Assembly (NCBI GenBank): GCA_963576735.1
Contig: OY755172.1
Span: 310,001 to 374,000, forward strand
Length of the DNA stretch: 64,000 bases
Source of the DNA: Bedellia somnulentella
Lineage: Eukaryota > Arthropoda > Insecta > Lepidoptera > Bedelliidae
Direction: 5' to 3'
Positions 10,132 to 21,670 of this stretch are shown here, one piece after another. How positions within the stretch are numbered: the stretch's first letter is position 1; every line of letters begins with the position of its first letter. A model generated the notes under the pieces. That model was not told the origin of the DNA. It saw nothing but the letters and a program-made list of their open reading frames with translations, and did no database searches. The position numbers and the translations under genes were made by a program.

Positions 10132-10377
10132 GCTGTGTAGTGTGGGCTTAGAATAGCACTACCCCATTTCTTCCGGTGGGTGTACGTAAAAGGCGACTAA
10201 CGGTATTGGGGCTTTTAAGGGATTTTTGGGCGATGCGGTTGGAGACACATCACCAAGAACCTTTATTTCACCATCTATTCCCCACGGACCTTCCAAAAGT
10301 GGATGAGGAATTTCTAATTCCTTAGCTCTGGCTACCCCTTTCTTGGGATTTATAGCCGTGAGTATATGTATGTATGT
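10132..10377 (+). mobile_element. SINE-A copy, full length
   Basis: It is a subfamily I copy. GTTACAGTA lies just before the head and again after the (TATG)n tail, as an imperfectly placed TSD. Confidence 0.85.
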
Positions 10378-10995
10378 TACAGTAGCTGCTATTTTGATAC
10401 TTCCGAACGCATATGAGTATAAGGGTCCATTGACACTGATTGGCCCACGCAGCGGAACAGGGAATTGGATTAAACAGGCGGGAATCCAGTGCCGCATTGA
10501 GAGTCAAAGAATTACTGACGGAAGTTCGACTTTTTCTTAGTTTTATACATAAGCACGCAAGCTTTCTTTATTAACTTTAGTTATTTCATTTCTTTCTTTC
10601 ATTAATTGTAGAACGTCTCTACGGTAAATTTAATACTTTTAAAATTATATTTAGTTGTTCAGATATAGATGCCTTATTAGTTTATGTTATAATAACACAA
10701 TCCAAAATAAACAACAAAAAATACCTAGATATTTTGTTTAATGTGTACTATGGTTACATGCACTAACCAAAGTCAGCATTTATGATTGACCTAGACTTTT
10801 TTGTAAACTTACAAAAAATCCCTTAGCTTTTAGCCTAACCAAAAATATAATATGGTCGTATGTCAATTTACTAATAGCATTCTATGCATATGTGAAACAA
10901 ATACACAAACAATCCTTCATTCACTCCAAACATGACCCTACAACAGCAGTTGGTAAAAGAAAAACACAATTCAAAAGCTATATAAACATTCTACT
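10378..10995. other. no recognisable feature
   Basis: AT-rich. The 60-odd codon frames here overlap the SINE edge and show no family likeness. Confidence 0.45.
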
Positions 10996-11100
10996 GGAAC
11001 CATAACACGCGCCTGCGCACTACGTCACCGCAGTATCCGGTCGGTGTCAAGTCGATAAGTCAATCGATTCACTAGTTACGTGCGTCTAGTTTTTACTTTC
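10996..11100. promoter_or_regulatory. candidate promoter with NRF1-like palindrome
   Basis: A GC-rich island in AT-rich DNA contains GCGCCTGCGC (11009-11018), matching the NRF1/erect-wing consensus GCGCMTGCGC, and a nearby TACGTCA half-site. A pyrimidine tract ending CAG follows near 11108. No downstream coding exon was found, so the direction is unknown. Confidence 0.35.
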
Positions 11101-11339
11101 TTTTCGCAGTTCGAGATCAAATTCGCATCTGGATACACTTTTAATGTGTTTGTATTGAATCGATTATGGATGTTGCATAAAAAATGTTACGTCAAAGTAT
11201 TACGGCACGTACAGTGTTTTGAAAACTACCGCATTTTTAATGAAAACATAAGTTATTAGTATTCGAAATTAAGTCTTATAGCAATTTTGATTGCACGTTT
11301 TAAGACATTCTTCTTTTAACAAAAATGTAATTTAATTTA

Positions 11340-11525
11340 GATTTTAAACATAAACATAAACATTCTTTATTGTTCCAAAATAGTTAACAAAAGCATTAGA
11401 TTATACAGTAAAAAATAATTTTAAATTTGCGGGTATCCGCGTTTTTGCTTTGTGTCGAGCATTCTAACGGTCCTCGCACTAGGTAAAACCTGTATCGCGA
11501 GGTCCCATAGGTGAATATTACAGTA
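11340..11525 (-). mobile_element. retroposon 3' end with (TTTATG) tail
   Basis: On the minus strand GGAACAATAAAGAATG is followed by TTTATGTTTATGTTTA, a polyadenylation-like signal and tandem tail. Upstream GGACCTCGC...GCGAGGACC can form a 9-bp stem. The family was not identified. Confidence 0.45.
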
Positions 11526-11925
11526 CAAGCTATAATATTATAGCTATAAAGTAAAGCGGATGTTGAACGAAGTATAGTTTTATTTAGTTACTAGTACGTT
11601 AATAAAATATTGGATATTTTATATATTTTGGGTAATTGAATGTTTAGTAGTAATTTATGTATGTTATTATAGTTATAGAGAAAATAATGTATATTTTTAA
11701 ATTTTGTATTAATAGTTGTTAAATATAAAATACTTTATATAATAAAATATAGTGTTTATATATATAACTATGTATAATTTTTGTATAACTATGTATATTT
11801 TTTGTTGAAGTAATGATTGACAGATTCTTACACCTATTCAAAATATACTTTTAACTTATTCGACAACTGTTATGATTTGCTCTGTATTAACATAGTCAAG
11901 TTTTTGTAGCCAGTTTCTAATCCTG

Positions 11926-11980
11926 ATTTTGGCTTCGTGATATGTACAGCTTTTAAGTTTGCATATCACGAAGCCAAAAT
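11926..11980. repeat. perfect 19-bp hairpin
   Basis: ATTTTGGCTTCGTGATATG (11926-11944) is followed after 17 nt by its exact reverse complement (11962-11980). The surrounding 11531-12175 is very AT-rich with no gene. Confidence 0.8.
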
Positions 11981-12189
11981 TTTAATTTTATTTTGATTGC
12001 TTTTTTGTTTTTTGAAAATTGAAGTCTGAGTATAGGTTTTTTCCCTCGGATCATTCGGATATTGCAAGCATTTATATCACACATATTCTATGGTTCCTTT
12101 ATTCCCTTACAAGGATAGAAAACCGTAGTAGGTCCGCCTAAGTAACGTTTTTTCCCCAAAGAAGACAACTTAAGATCAAGAGAATATAC

Positions 12190-12330
12190 TCAATAAAACT
12201 GGCATCTGTATCATGAATAATAAAAGAGCATGTGAACGATCCCCAGGAAGTTGGTCAGGATCGTACGAAGTGGCGATCGCTTATCTCTGCCTACCCCAAT
12301 GGGAACTAATGGCGTATGTGTACGTTCATC
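12190..12330 (+). mobile_element. RTE LINE 3' end
   Basis: It matches the RTE 3' terminus: GGTCAGGATCGTACGAAGTG, CTACCCCAATGGGAACTAAT and GGCGTATGTGTACG. A different retroposon tail, (TAAA)n, follows at about 12360. Confidence 0.7.
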
Positions 12331-12685
12331 ACCCTGGCAGCTCAGTGGGACGCTCCCCTTATAAATAAATAAATATTTCTAAGGACGGCAGACGTAAAAG
12401 TAACTTCGATTAATTTTTCTGGTGTCGTTAGTACTTTTTGATATTGGGTCAGATAGTTTAACCATTTTAGCTATTCACACAACCCACGGTTAGATAAAGG
12501 AATTCCATACAAAGCAAAAGAGGGTTAAAAGGGTTTATATGAGAGTGAATAATATTGGCTAATTAATATTTGGCGTGTCCGTCTCATTAGAATTGGGGCC
12601 AAACCCAAAACAGATTAAATTCGACTTCCATTTCATTGACACCACTAAAACTTTCACTCATTCACGATGCCTATAAATAAAATAA

Positions 12686-12926
12686 TTTGCCGTGTAGTGC
12701 CGGCTTAGAATGTCGCTATCCCTTTCTACCCACGGGTGTCGTAAGAGGCGACTAAGGATATTGGGGCTTTTTATTGGATTTTTGGGCGATGCGGTTGGAG
12801 ACCCATCACCAAAAACCTTTATTTTTACCATCTTTTCCCCACTCAACTTCCAAAAGTGGCTGAGGAATTTATAATTCCTTAGCTCTGGCTACCCCTTCTA
12901 GGGAAATACAGCCGTGAGTATATATG
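12686..12926 (+). mobile_element. SINE-A copy, subfamily II
   Basis: It has the subfamily II head (GCCGTGTAGTGCCGGC, then TACCCACGGGTGTCG). TATAAATAAAATAA at 12672-12685 and 12927-12940 is a 14-bp TSD. Confidence 0.85.
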
Positions 12927-13454
12927 TATAAATAAAATAAATATTTTTTTGTCCATATTTCAGTGGAAAATAAAATTAATACTGAGTTGGGCCTTGCGTA
13001 TTGTCTAAGTCATGAATGATTTACCTTTAGTGTTTGTACTAGGACATCTTAAGGAATCCACAAAACTGTGTTCGTACTTATCTATGTGACACACGTTACA
13101 TAAAATTATAACTTAAGTTACAACAGTCGCAATTTTTTTTACCAGAGAAAATACCGCTAACTTTTTATAGCTGCTCCAAAAACACATCATCAATAATTTA
13201 ACACAAGTTCCAATCATCATGCATTGCATCATATCGGAAATCTAGGTTAGTGATATCAGCTTTCTACCCAGGGCGTTTGGTGTTAGGCGATAGAGGGATC
13301 AAGGTTCTCTTTTACGAACTAGCTGACTGCCGCTAAATATAAGGTTTCTGTCTATGAAATCATATGCGCTAATTAACTTTTAACTAGACTTGACTAAAAC
13401 TTGTTATACCTACTATTTCTATAACAAATCGCAATAGAAATAAAGTTAGAAGAG

Positions 13455-13653
13455 AACGTTTCTTCCCGTGGGTGTACGTAAGAGGCGACTAAGGGTATTG
13501 GGGATTTTTGGCCGAAGCGGAGACCCATCCCCAGCAACCTTCATTTTACGATCGTTTCCCCCTCTCAACTTCCAAATGTTGCAGAGGAATTTCTAATTCC
13601 GTAGCTCTGGCTACCCCTTCAAGGGATTTATAGCCGTGAGTATATGTATGTAT
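13455..13653 (+). mobile_element. SINE-A copy, 5'-truncated
   Basis: The copy starts inside the head at TTTCTTCCCGTGGGTG. It is flanked by the TSD GTTAGAAGAG at 13445-13454 and 13654-13663. Truncation at 5' with a complete 3' end is typical of target-primed reverse transcription. Positions 12941-13444 hold nothing else I can support. Confidence 0.85.
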
Positions 13654-14000
13654 GTTAGAAGAGTTGCTAAAAATTGTTGCCAATCCGTATGATATAGCTA
13701 CTAATGCTGCATTAACATAACGTATGCAAAATACCAAAAACATACGAAATAGCACATTTTTCACTATTTAAATGTTATTCATAATTCAAACGATTCAGCG
13801 AAAGTGCCTGATAATATTGCGCAAGTTTATTTACATGGAGAATATGAAACCAGTTTTTTTTTATAAATAAATAATTTTACAAAGTTTTTTTACTTAAAGA
13901 CGTTCACAGGAAAAAACTTAAATCCAGGCCTACATCTCTTCTATTTCTTTAGAGAGTGTCAAGTTGCATACCCCACAAACATTAATTCTTGAAAAGAGCA

Positions 14001-14150
14001 AATAGGGGTGGCCAGATCTTTAGAATAAGAATTTCTTCAGCGACTTTTGAGATAGAAAAATATTGCGTAATAAAGAATGGTTGGTGAATCCCTTCCTTAG
14101 TCACCTCGAAGGACACCCACGAAAATAAATGGATTAGTGCTAGTCTAAAC
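14001..14150 (-). mobile_element. SINE-A relic
   Basis: AGGGGTGGCCAGATCTTTAG, TTCTTCAGCGACTTTTGAGA and CTTAGTCACCTCGAAGGACA follow the SINE-A order with heavy divergence. Confidence 0.45.
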
Positions 14151-14214
14151 CATACATGGTGAATAAGTGTTTGAATTAAGTAAGTTTCCCATTACTTGGG
14201 GTTGTAACGGTACG

Positions 14215-14345
14215 GATAATATCTCAATGGAGCCTACATAGCCGAGTTTATACTTAGACGCGTGACAGTACCTCTGTATAAAGGGGCGCTCAACTTAATG
14301 TCCCAATACGTAGGTACCTACAATGCACCTATAAGGCACTTTGCT
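14215..14345 (+). mobile_element. SINE-B relic
   Basis: CATAGCCGAGTTTATACTTA and CGTGACAGTACCTCTGTATA align loosely with the SINE-B middle. Confidence 0.35.
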
Positions 14346-14464
14346 AACTAGGCGATATCTGATTTCAACATAAGTGACGACAATCTCAGATGAGATTGAT
14401 TTCAATTAGTCACAAATCCATTGTTTTATCACAGACGAGAAACCACAACCGCAATGTAATATTG

Positions 14465-14580
14465 CTGAAGCGGGGTTCGATTGCGCATGCGCCGGCTACA
14501 GAGTGAATGGAGCGCATAATACGCTGCGCAGACGCCGCTGCACCGTGAAATATGCAATTCGATCCTGCGACAGAGGGTTA
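14465..14580. promoter_or_regulatory. candidate promoter with NRF1-like palindrome
   Basis: This second GC-rich island contains GCGCATGCGC (14483-14492), the NRF1/erect-wing consensus palindrome. On the minus strand an acceptor-like pyrimidine stretch ending CGCAG precedes a 22-codon open stretch ending in TAG, so a small terminal exon of the upstream gene is an alternative reading. Neither is proven. Confidence 0.35.
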
Positions 14581-15974
14581 ACAACTGCTCATCGTTGGTA
14601 TCGTATAATTATAGAAAGTTAGCAGGTAGATTAGATATATCAATAAATACTTGGCAATCAATATACTTGAAGGAATGGCAATGGTTCTGTGGCGACCGCT
14701 AGACGGCGAACTCACTCGCATACTAGCAGTGTCATAAAAAATCGTACATCGCGGTATCGAAATGTTTCTCTAGCTAAACATAAATTCAAATTCTAAGTTG
14801 GTACACAGTAGGGTGTACTGGCCAGTATATCTTTGATGTTCCTACAGTTCTATGAAAGTAGAACTTAAAATCGGATCGTACGATTTACTGTTAGAAAGGA
14901 TATATAAACTCGTCTATACAAATAACCGTAATGACTGTTCAAAAAAGTTCTTTCAAGTATTCCTTTTTCTATAAGATAAAATATTTATTTTGTGCTGCTC
15001 TAGCCATGAATGTATTGGGTTTTATTTGAAAATAAATATTTTTGTATGATTATCAACATCCGTACTCATATAACTTGACTCATAATTTACCATCACTACT
15101 TTCACAATGACTGGTCTTAGAAATAGAACAACAGACCAGAAATATGATAAGATATTTATTTATAACCGTGGGCAGATACATTTATATCTGGGAGAACCTT
15201 ATAGGGCTGACTGCGACCGCGAATATCTAGAATATTGATGATCAATGTGTTTGTTTGACGAAAGTTACTATGCATTGTATGTTAATAACTTATTGTGCGG
15301 TGGTCAGGAATATATACAGAATGGGCTATACGTGTTTCATATATGAGCAATACATAAAATAGACTAGACGACTATGCAATGATGTACCTACATTGTATTG
15401 TTTCCTAAATATAATTTCCAAATATGTAGAACCGAAAAAGTACCTCAGCTACTCAAGACTAAAAATTTAAAAGGTCTAAATAGAAAAGTATACTAATCAA
15501 AGAATAATCTCAAAATTGGTTTATACTGATCGAAAAAAAACCTTGGATGTAGTCGCAATCAGCTCCTTGTTTTTAAAGTCGGCTAAAAATTAAGAAAAGG
15601 TATTTAATATCTTCTACAGAATATAACAATTTGTTGTTCGGACTGATAACGGCAAACACTCTTCGATATTTGCGTACTAACTGTGTTGCTTGTTATTATG
15701 TAGTGAATATTATCAACATCATACACACTGATTACTTAATTTATCTAGTTATGGTTCAATAAGGACCCTCGAGTGTCTTTAAATAGATTTTGCATACTAT
15801 CGAATTGATGATGATGGATGGAATTTATTCGAAACTAAATGAAATTAATCGGTAAAATTTTCCAAGATTTCGTACAGACCTTAATAGTTTGTGCTCTTGT
15901 AAGGTTATACATAAGCAGTCTGTCAATTTTCAGGAAATATCTAAAGTAGTGTACAAAAAAGAAAAAAAACTCAC
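14581..15974. other. probable intron of the taperin-like gene
   Basis: It lies downstream of a strong donor (GTGAGT) on the minus strand. AT-rich, with no further coding exon that I could recognise. Confidence 0.45.
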
Positions 15975-17410
15975 CTTAATCTTCTCTCGCCGACTTGCAC
16001 GCAGAATCACCCCATCGTTCTCAATGTAATCCGGGACCTCCTTCCGGTTGGAGAAGTTGAAGACCACGGAGGTGGCGGGCGGCGGGGCGGCCCGTGGTTT
16101 CCTGCCCGCCCACACCCCCTTCACTTCGCACTTCACTTCGTCACTCTTCTCCTCACTCACTACACTAGCACTGTTCCATCCGCGCTCGATCTTCGCCGCA
16201 CTGATCCGCGACACCTTCCCGTTCAACTTTACTTCCTCCTTCTCGATCTCCACGTCCTTGTGACCATTCGTTATGATCTCCGGCTTCTCTACCGGAGCTG
16301 GAGACACTGACGGACTTCGCTCCGGAGTCACCAACGTTTTCCTTTCGAAATCAATCTGTATCTCTTTGAAAACCGCTTCGATGATAGGAGTCGGAGAACT
16401 CTCCATCTTTTCTTTAAATGGGTCTTCATCAGTGACCGGGGAGACGATAACAATAATGTCGGAGCTTTGGTCGCTGACCGGTGACGTCGGCGGAGGAGTG
16501 ACAGGCGGTAGAGGTCGGATGACCCCGACTCGCCTGGCGAGCACCGGGTTAGCAACTCCGAGCGGGGGCAAATGAGACCCAACACGGGCCGTGGGAAAAG
16601 AAAAGCGCATCGTCGAACCCGCTTTAGCGATGCCCTCGAGCGCGGTCGGAGAGACGGCCCTGATAGTAGCCGAGCACATGTTTCCTTCAGGCTCGTCAAT
16701 AGTGGATATGTTGCAGTTCTGAACCGCCTGGATTCTACCGGGGCTCGGTTCCGGGGTAGACGTGATCGGACGTCCATTTTGGGTCTTAACTTCTAGTCCG
16801 CGAAGCACGGCGGCCACCCGGGCAGCCGGAGTACGGCGGTGAGCGCACGGCTCAAATTTGCGCAACGCCGACTTAACTAGGTCTGGTGGAGGACGCTCAG
16901 TTTCCCGCAGAAGTGGCTGCGGTCGTCTAGGAGGTCGGCCGTTGCGGGATTGCGGAGGATTCTGTTCCGGAGCGATCACTGGTTCCGCAATACGTTCGAC
17001 GCGTTCCGGCGGACGGCGCTCCAGACGGCTGAGGGCGTCGACTGACCTCGCTCGTTTAATGGATTCTCGGCGGCCTGGAGATGAAGTATTGGTGATGGCT
17101 AACGATATAGGTCTAGCGGGTCTCGGGGCAGGGTCTGGTTTCGATTGCGGCTCATCGAGCAGGTGTTCCAGCGAGGTGGCTCGCCGTAGTACGGATGATC
17201 TTCTTTTGGGAGCTTCCCGCAGCGCTAGGCTGAGATATCGGGATTGCAGTCTCTTGACGATGCCGGGTCCGTAGCGCAGTTCCTCATCCTCGTCGGCGGT
17301 GGTGGGGGGCGGCGGCGGCGGGGCAGTCGGCGGCGGCGGGGGGCGGGGGCGCGACGCTCTCCGCTGGAGCAGTTCACGCTTCCATAGTGGCAGTGACCCG
17401 TTCGACATAC
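15975..17410 (-). CDS. taperin/phostensin-like protein, large coding exon
   Basis: This is the only convincing host coding exon. On the minus strand it begins after a TTTTTAG acceptor (17412-17411), carries GT and then ATG at 17408, and runs open for 478 codons. It stops at AAG|GTGAGT (donor 15974-15973) in phase 0; the reading frame beyond is intron. The protein starts MSNGSLPLWKRELLQRR, like the short WKRE/WK motif opening taperin and phostensin. It then has polyproline (about residues 22-38), Arg/Ser/Pro-rich low complexity, SP-rich phosphorylatable stretches, and near the end a more conserved-looking block with FNFSNRKEVPDYIEND. Those families bind actin filaments and protein phosphatase 1. 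GC content and codon use stand out sharply from the AT-rich surroundings. The family call is inference from motif recall. Further 3' exons are expected but were not found. Confidence 0.7.
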
Positions 17411-17576
17411 CTAAAAATACAAGAATGTAAGGCATAACATTCCTAATTTAGTGTTTTCTAACAATATCGCCAACAAATAACTAAAATGCATCAAATCAGT
17501 CTAACGCCAGCTACGCAAAGATGTGTGGTAGTGTTATTATAAACAATATGGTTGTATATAATAGACTGTATATAAT

Positions 17577-17815
17577 GCTGTGTAGTGTCGGCTTAGAATA
17601 GCACTACCCCATTTCTTCCAGTGGGTGTACGAAAGAGACGACTAACGGTATTGGGGCTATTAAAGGATTTTTGGGCGATGCGGTTGGAGACCCATCATCA
17701 ACAACCTTTATTTTACCATCTTTTTCCCACTCAACTTTCCAAAAGTGGCTGAGGAAATTTTAGTTCGTTTTAGGGATTTACAGCCGTGAGTATATGTATG
17801 TATGTATAATAGACT
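17577..17815 (+). mobile_element. SINE-A copy in intron
   Basis: It is subfamily I with an internal deletion near the 3' third. TATAATAGACTGT occurs just before the head and directly after the tail, as a TSD. It lies in the intron between the two coding exons of the minus-strand gene. Confidence 0.85.
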
Positions 17816-17930
17816 GTTAATATTGTATGAACACATTTTTAACAATGATGTGACAAAATATAATCATTACAAAACTAACTAGAAAGCCATTGTCACTTCA
17901 TATCGAAAATACACATATTAACTAATTAAC

Positions 17931-18298
17931 AACCGTGATAGCCTAGTGGGTAGAACACTCGGTTAACGTGGAAACGACTAGTGTTCAAATCCTGGGTCGG
18001 GCCTACACCAATTTGTCTTTTCTAAAGACATATGTGTGGTTAATTTATCATGGTTGTTAACGGTGAGGGAAAACATCGTGAGGAAACCCACATGGCTGAG
18101 TTGTACTTAGTCATGTGACAGTGTATTCGTACAAAACGGCGATAGGCTTGCCCCCTATCACGTGAGTACACTGTCCATGCAAAACGTGGGTACTCTGAAC
18201 ACCAGGTGACAAAGTCACGTGATGTTCAGAAGTATTAGTACCTCTGCCAACCCCTTCGGGGATATTCGGCGTGAACGTTTATGCTTTATGCTTATTAT
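17931..18298 (+). mobile_element. SINE-B copy, full length
   Basis: It has a tRNA-like head with A-box GATAGCCTAGTGGGTAGA and B-box GTGTTCAAATCC, then a unique body. The 3' end is AACCCCTTCGGGGATATTC then GGCGTGAACGTTTATG. AACTAATTAAC at 17920-17930 and 18299-18309 is an 11-bp TSD. Confidence 0.9.
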
Positions 18299-18484
18299 AA
18301 CTAATTAACGTTGATTTGAACTTTCTATTATCACATGTTCCGGATTAGTATGGAAACGTAAATATCTGTTATGTGATAAGAACAGGTTTCGATTTGACTT
18401 TCGTTTTGGAATGTGCTCTTTTTAATTACATTCGAGATTTGTTTGTCATATGGTGGCATCTATAACCTCGATTATATATAGGTA

Positions 18485-18698
18485 GCTCAATACAAACTTC
18501 ACGTACCGAAGTGGAGACTTAATAAAGTAAGTAACTCCTTTATGGGACTATCCCTGAAAATGTTCAACAAACTTCCTTCTGACATATTGGAATTGCCTGT
18601 GGCATCTTTTAAAAAGGCAATAAAAGCCATGCTTTTAAAGAAGTCTTACTACAGTGTTCAAGATTTTTTAAACGACAAGGACCCAACGCGCACATGAC
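18485..18698 (+). pseudogene. LINE reverse transcriptase, C-terminal end
   Basis: An open stretch without its own start ends at TGA near 18696. It contains MFNKLPSDILELPVASFKKA and SYYSVQDFLND, the characteristic C-terminus of Jockey-superfamily LINE ORF2 proteins. Upstream RT domains are absent, so this is a 5'-truncated insertion. A matching 3' UTR follows. Confidence 0.75.
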
Positions 18699-19065
18699 CG
18701 TGTCCGTAAAGCTATAAATCTTCCCTCGTTATTCCTAGGAATAATTGTCTGGTGAGGATTTTTCTTCTCACGTTATGTGATTGGTTTTTGTGATGGACAA
18801 TTTATTTTAAATATGTCAAACTAGCGTTTGGTTTTGTCGCATAGAAAATCTTTTATAAAGTAAAAACATGTTAATAAACTGAAATTGTACAAACCATGTT
18901 TTGAAAAACTGAAAAAATGTGAATGTAAAGAGTTTCTTTGTTGCTTCTTCTCTTTACGAACACCTTCCGAAGCAACGGACTAATGATAAATTTAAAAAAA
19001 TTTGACGTTCAAAAAATGTTAATTTTTAACTTAATTTTGAAAAATAAACTTTTTGACTTTTAATA
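18699..19065 (+). mobile_element. 3' UTR of the LINE
   Basis: Positions 18880-19065 are repeated in inverted orientation at 8541-8720, including the GTTGCTTC...GAAGCAAC hairpin. This defines the 3' UTR of the family. Confidence 0.65.
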
Positions 19066-19171
19066 GATTACACTGATTCCTGTCTGTATCCGAGCGGATT
19101 AACGGCGTTACGAGTTTATTTAATGTCACGTGGGTACTTTGTTCAGATAAAAAGAGGATATTGTATATATT

Positions 19172-19419
19172 GCCGTGTAGTGTGGGCTAAGAATAGCACT
19201 ACCCCATTTCTTCCGGTGGGTGTACGTAAGAGACGACTAACGAAATTGGGGCTATTAAGGGATTTTTGGGCGATGCGGTTGGAGACCCATCACCAACAAC
19301 CTTTATTTTTTACCATCTTTTCCCCACGCAACTTCCAAAAGTGGCTGAGGAATTTTTAATTCCTTAGCTCTGGCTACCCCTTCTAGGGATTTATAGCCGT
19401 GAGTATATGTATGTATGTT
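19172..19419 (+). mobile_element. SINE-A copy, full length
   Basis: The head is GCCGTGTAGTGTGGGC and the (TATG)n tail is intact. No TSD was identified. Confidence 0.8.
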
Positions 19420-19515
19420 TAACGGTTTGGTTGATTGATGGCTCATAGTAAATGGATGAAAGTTAATTGGTGAATGATATAATAGAGCCAGTGTGGATAG
19501 TAATATCATAGGTGA

Positions 19516-19680
19516 AATAGAAAAACGCAGGTGTCTGAAGTATTAAGAATAAAAGAGAACATATTAAAAGATTGATGAATGTGGACGATTCTCGAGAGTT
19601 TCACCAAGATCTAACAAAGTAGCATCTACAGCCTCTGCCTACCGCAATAGGAACTAATAGCATGAGTATGTGTATGCAAA
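19516..19680 (+). mobile_element. RTE LINE 3' end, decayed
   Basis: GAAGTATTAAGAATAAAAGA, TTGATGAATGTGGACGA, CTCTGCCTACCGCAATAGG and GCATGAGTATGTGTATG follow the RTE 3' terminus. Confidence 0.65.
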
Positions 19681-19810
19681 AAAATAGTTGTATTCATAAT
19701 TACATTTTACCTTTCAAGCATCTCCGTCTCAAAAGAGAAAAAAAAATGTGGTACGTTATGGAGGTTCAGGCACAGACTGTTTAAATTTCGGAGTAAAGTT
19801 GTATGAATGA

Positions 19811-20054
19811 TACATACATATACTCACGGCTATAAATCCCTTAACGGGGTAGCCAGAGCTTTGGAATCAGAAATTCCTCAGCCACTTTTGGAAGTTGATT
19901 GGGGAAAAGATGGTAATAATAAATGTTTTTGGTGACGGGTCTCACACCACATCGCCCAAAAATCACTTAAAAAGCCCCTATACCCTTAGTCGCCTTTTAC
20001 GATCACCCCCGGGTAAAAATGGGGTAGTGTTATTCTAAGCCGACATTACACGGC
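19811..20054 (-). mobile_element. SINE-A copy, full length
   Basis: The complete family sequence runs from the (TATG)n tail on the left to CGACATTACACGGC at the 5' end, mixing features of both subfamilies. Confidence 0.8.
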
Positions 20055-20324
20055 AAACGGTATTAATGATACAACACTCTATAACCATATCAAACCTAAT
20101 GGTACGTCTGGACACATCATTTAGTGAAACTGCGGGTCAACGGTCGACGGCTATTATAATAATTATGTAATTTAGCAAAGAAAGTGATGTCAACTACGTA
20201 ATACATATTTATTGTTCAATAATTTATGTTTTATTTCATAATTATACATTTTATTTTAACAATATTATAATGATAAAATAATTGTGATATATGAAAACCT
20301 CTAGGAATAGAAGTAAGGACATAA

Positions 20325-20470
20325 CAAGTGGTGGTGAACCCACCAGCAAAAATAATTAAATTTAGTACCTCTTTCACTATAACTACAAAATGTGACTCAA
20401 GAATTTGAAATTTTGTACTTCTGACTACCCCTTTATTTGGTCTTGAAACACGTGAATTTCTATTGAACTA
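20325..20470 (+). mobile_element. SINE-A relic
   Basis: It contains TGTGACTCAAGAATTTGAA and TTCTGACTACCCCTTTATTTG then CGTGAATT, a worn SINE-A 3' half. Confidence 0.4.
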
Positions 20471-20523
20471 ATCTTAATTTTATAGTTAAAATTTGTAAGT
20501 AGTTGAACTTAAAATAGTTAACT

Positions 20524-20749
20524 GCTGTGTTGTGTCGGCTAAGAATAACACTAACCTATTTCACTCTGTGGGTGCCGTTAGTGGCGACTAAGATTAATAA
20601 TTTACGGAAAATTTGGCTAGACCAACGTGTCCATTACCAAAAAAAAAAATATTTTAACCAAGTTCTCCACTTAACTCCTAAAAGTGGCTAAGCAGTTGTT
20701 TATTCCGATGCTCTGGCTAACCTCATCTTGGATTTATAGCCATGAGTGG
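20524..20749 (+). mobile_element. SINE-A copy, diverged
   Basis: The head GCTGTGTTGTGTCGGC runs to GATTTATAGCCATGAGT. About a quarter of positions differ from young copies. Confidence 0.65.
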
Positions 20750-21024
20750 GTTGCCTTGTTTATAACCCATGAGAATAGAATATAAAGACAAACAAATATT
20801 ATCTGCAAATAAATAATATTGCATATTGTATGATGTTCCTAATACAAATTAACTCAATAATAAATGTAAACAAGAAATCAGTAATTTGATAACAACACAG
20901 CCAACCGTGATAACTCAAATAGGATGTATGTGCAGGCACTCAATAACCTTTGGTATTGGTTGAGTATGACAAAACTTGTGATAATAGGTAAGCAAAAACA
21001 GTTTTGGTAGATTCATTAATCAAC

Positions 21025-21262
21025 ATATACATATACTCACGGCTACAATTCCCTAGAAGGGGTAGCCAGAGCCAAGGAATTATAAATTCCTCAACCACTT
21101 TTGGAAGTTGAGTGGGGAAGAGATGATAAAATAAAGGGTTTTGCTGATGAGTCTCCAACCACATCAACCAAAAATTCAATAAAAAGCCTTACCTTTAGTC
21201 GCCTCTTACGACACCCGTGGGTAGAAAGAGGTAGCGACATTCGAAGCCGGCACTACACGGCA
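21025..21262 (-). mobile_element. SINE-A copy, subfamily II
   Basis: The 5' end (right) reads GCCGTGTAGTGCCGGC on the minus strand, followed by TACCCACGGGTGTCG. It lies in the gene's upstream intron region. Confidence 0.8.
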
Positions 21263-21289
21263 AGTTTGTCAGAAATAGGGAACAACTTA

Positions 21290-21460
21290 ATGAGAAAGCC
21301 CAAATGGCTGTTTTACACTTCTAGCTGAGTGTATGAACAAAGCAGCAATATGCGTGCTCTTCTTAACATGAGTAAACTGTCCTGACAAAGAACGGGTATT
21401 CTTAAGACTAGGTGACAAAATTACAGATGTTCTGAAAAACGCTCCGAGGACATTAGGCCT
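21290..21460 (+). mobile_element. SINE-B relic
   Basis: AAGCCCAAATGGCTGTTTTA, ACATGAGTAAACTGTCC, AACGGGTATTCTTAAGACTA and GGTGACAAAATTACAG follow the SINE-B body, decayed. Confidence 0.5.
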
Positions 21461-21670
21461 GATCAATGCTAGATACTGTGACCAGTCAATGAACTAGTAG
21501 TTGAGTGAGTGAGAGGATGATGAATTTGTGTGGTGTTTGATCCTTTTGTCTTGCTGATACCGCAAGTGACTGAGTAATATTTGATAGTGATTCTTATGCA
21601 TACACTAAATGAAGCATCTGTGCCTTATAATTTCTACTCTAAACAACTCATCAAAAAAACTCCTACTTAC

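Noticed and set aside
14465..14580. Terminal exon of the taperin-like gene (22 codons after a CGCAG acceptor)
   Set aside because: The phase fits, but there is no recognisable conserved peptide and the same patch is explained as a promoter-like GC island. Left undecided.
16048..17274. Several plus-strand frames and a second minus frame over 16-17 kb
   Set aside because: They are shadows of the GC-rich taperin-like exon, whose splice signals and motif content fit the minus-strand frame only.
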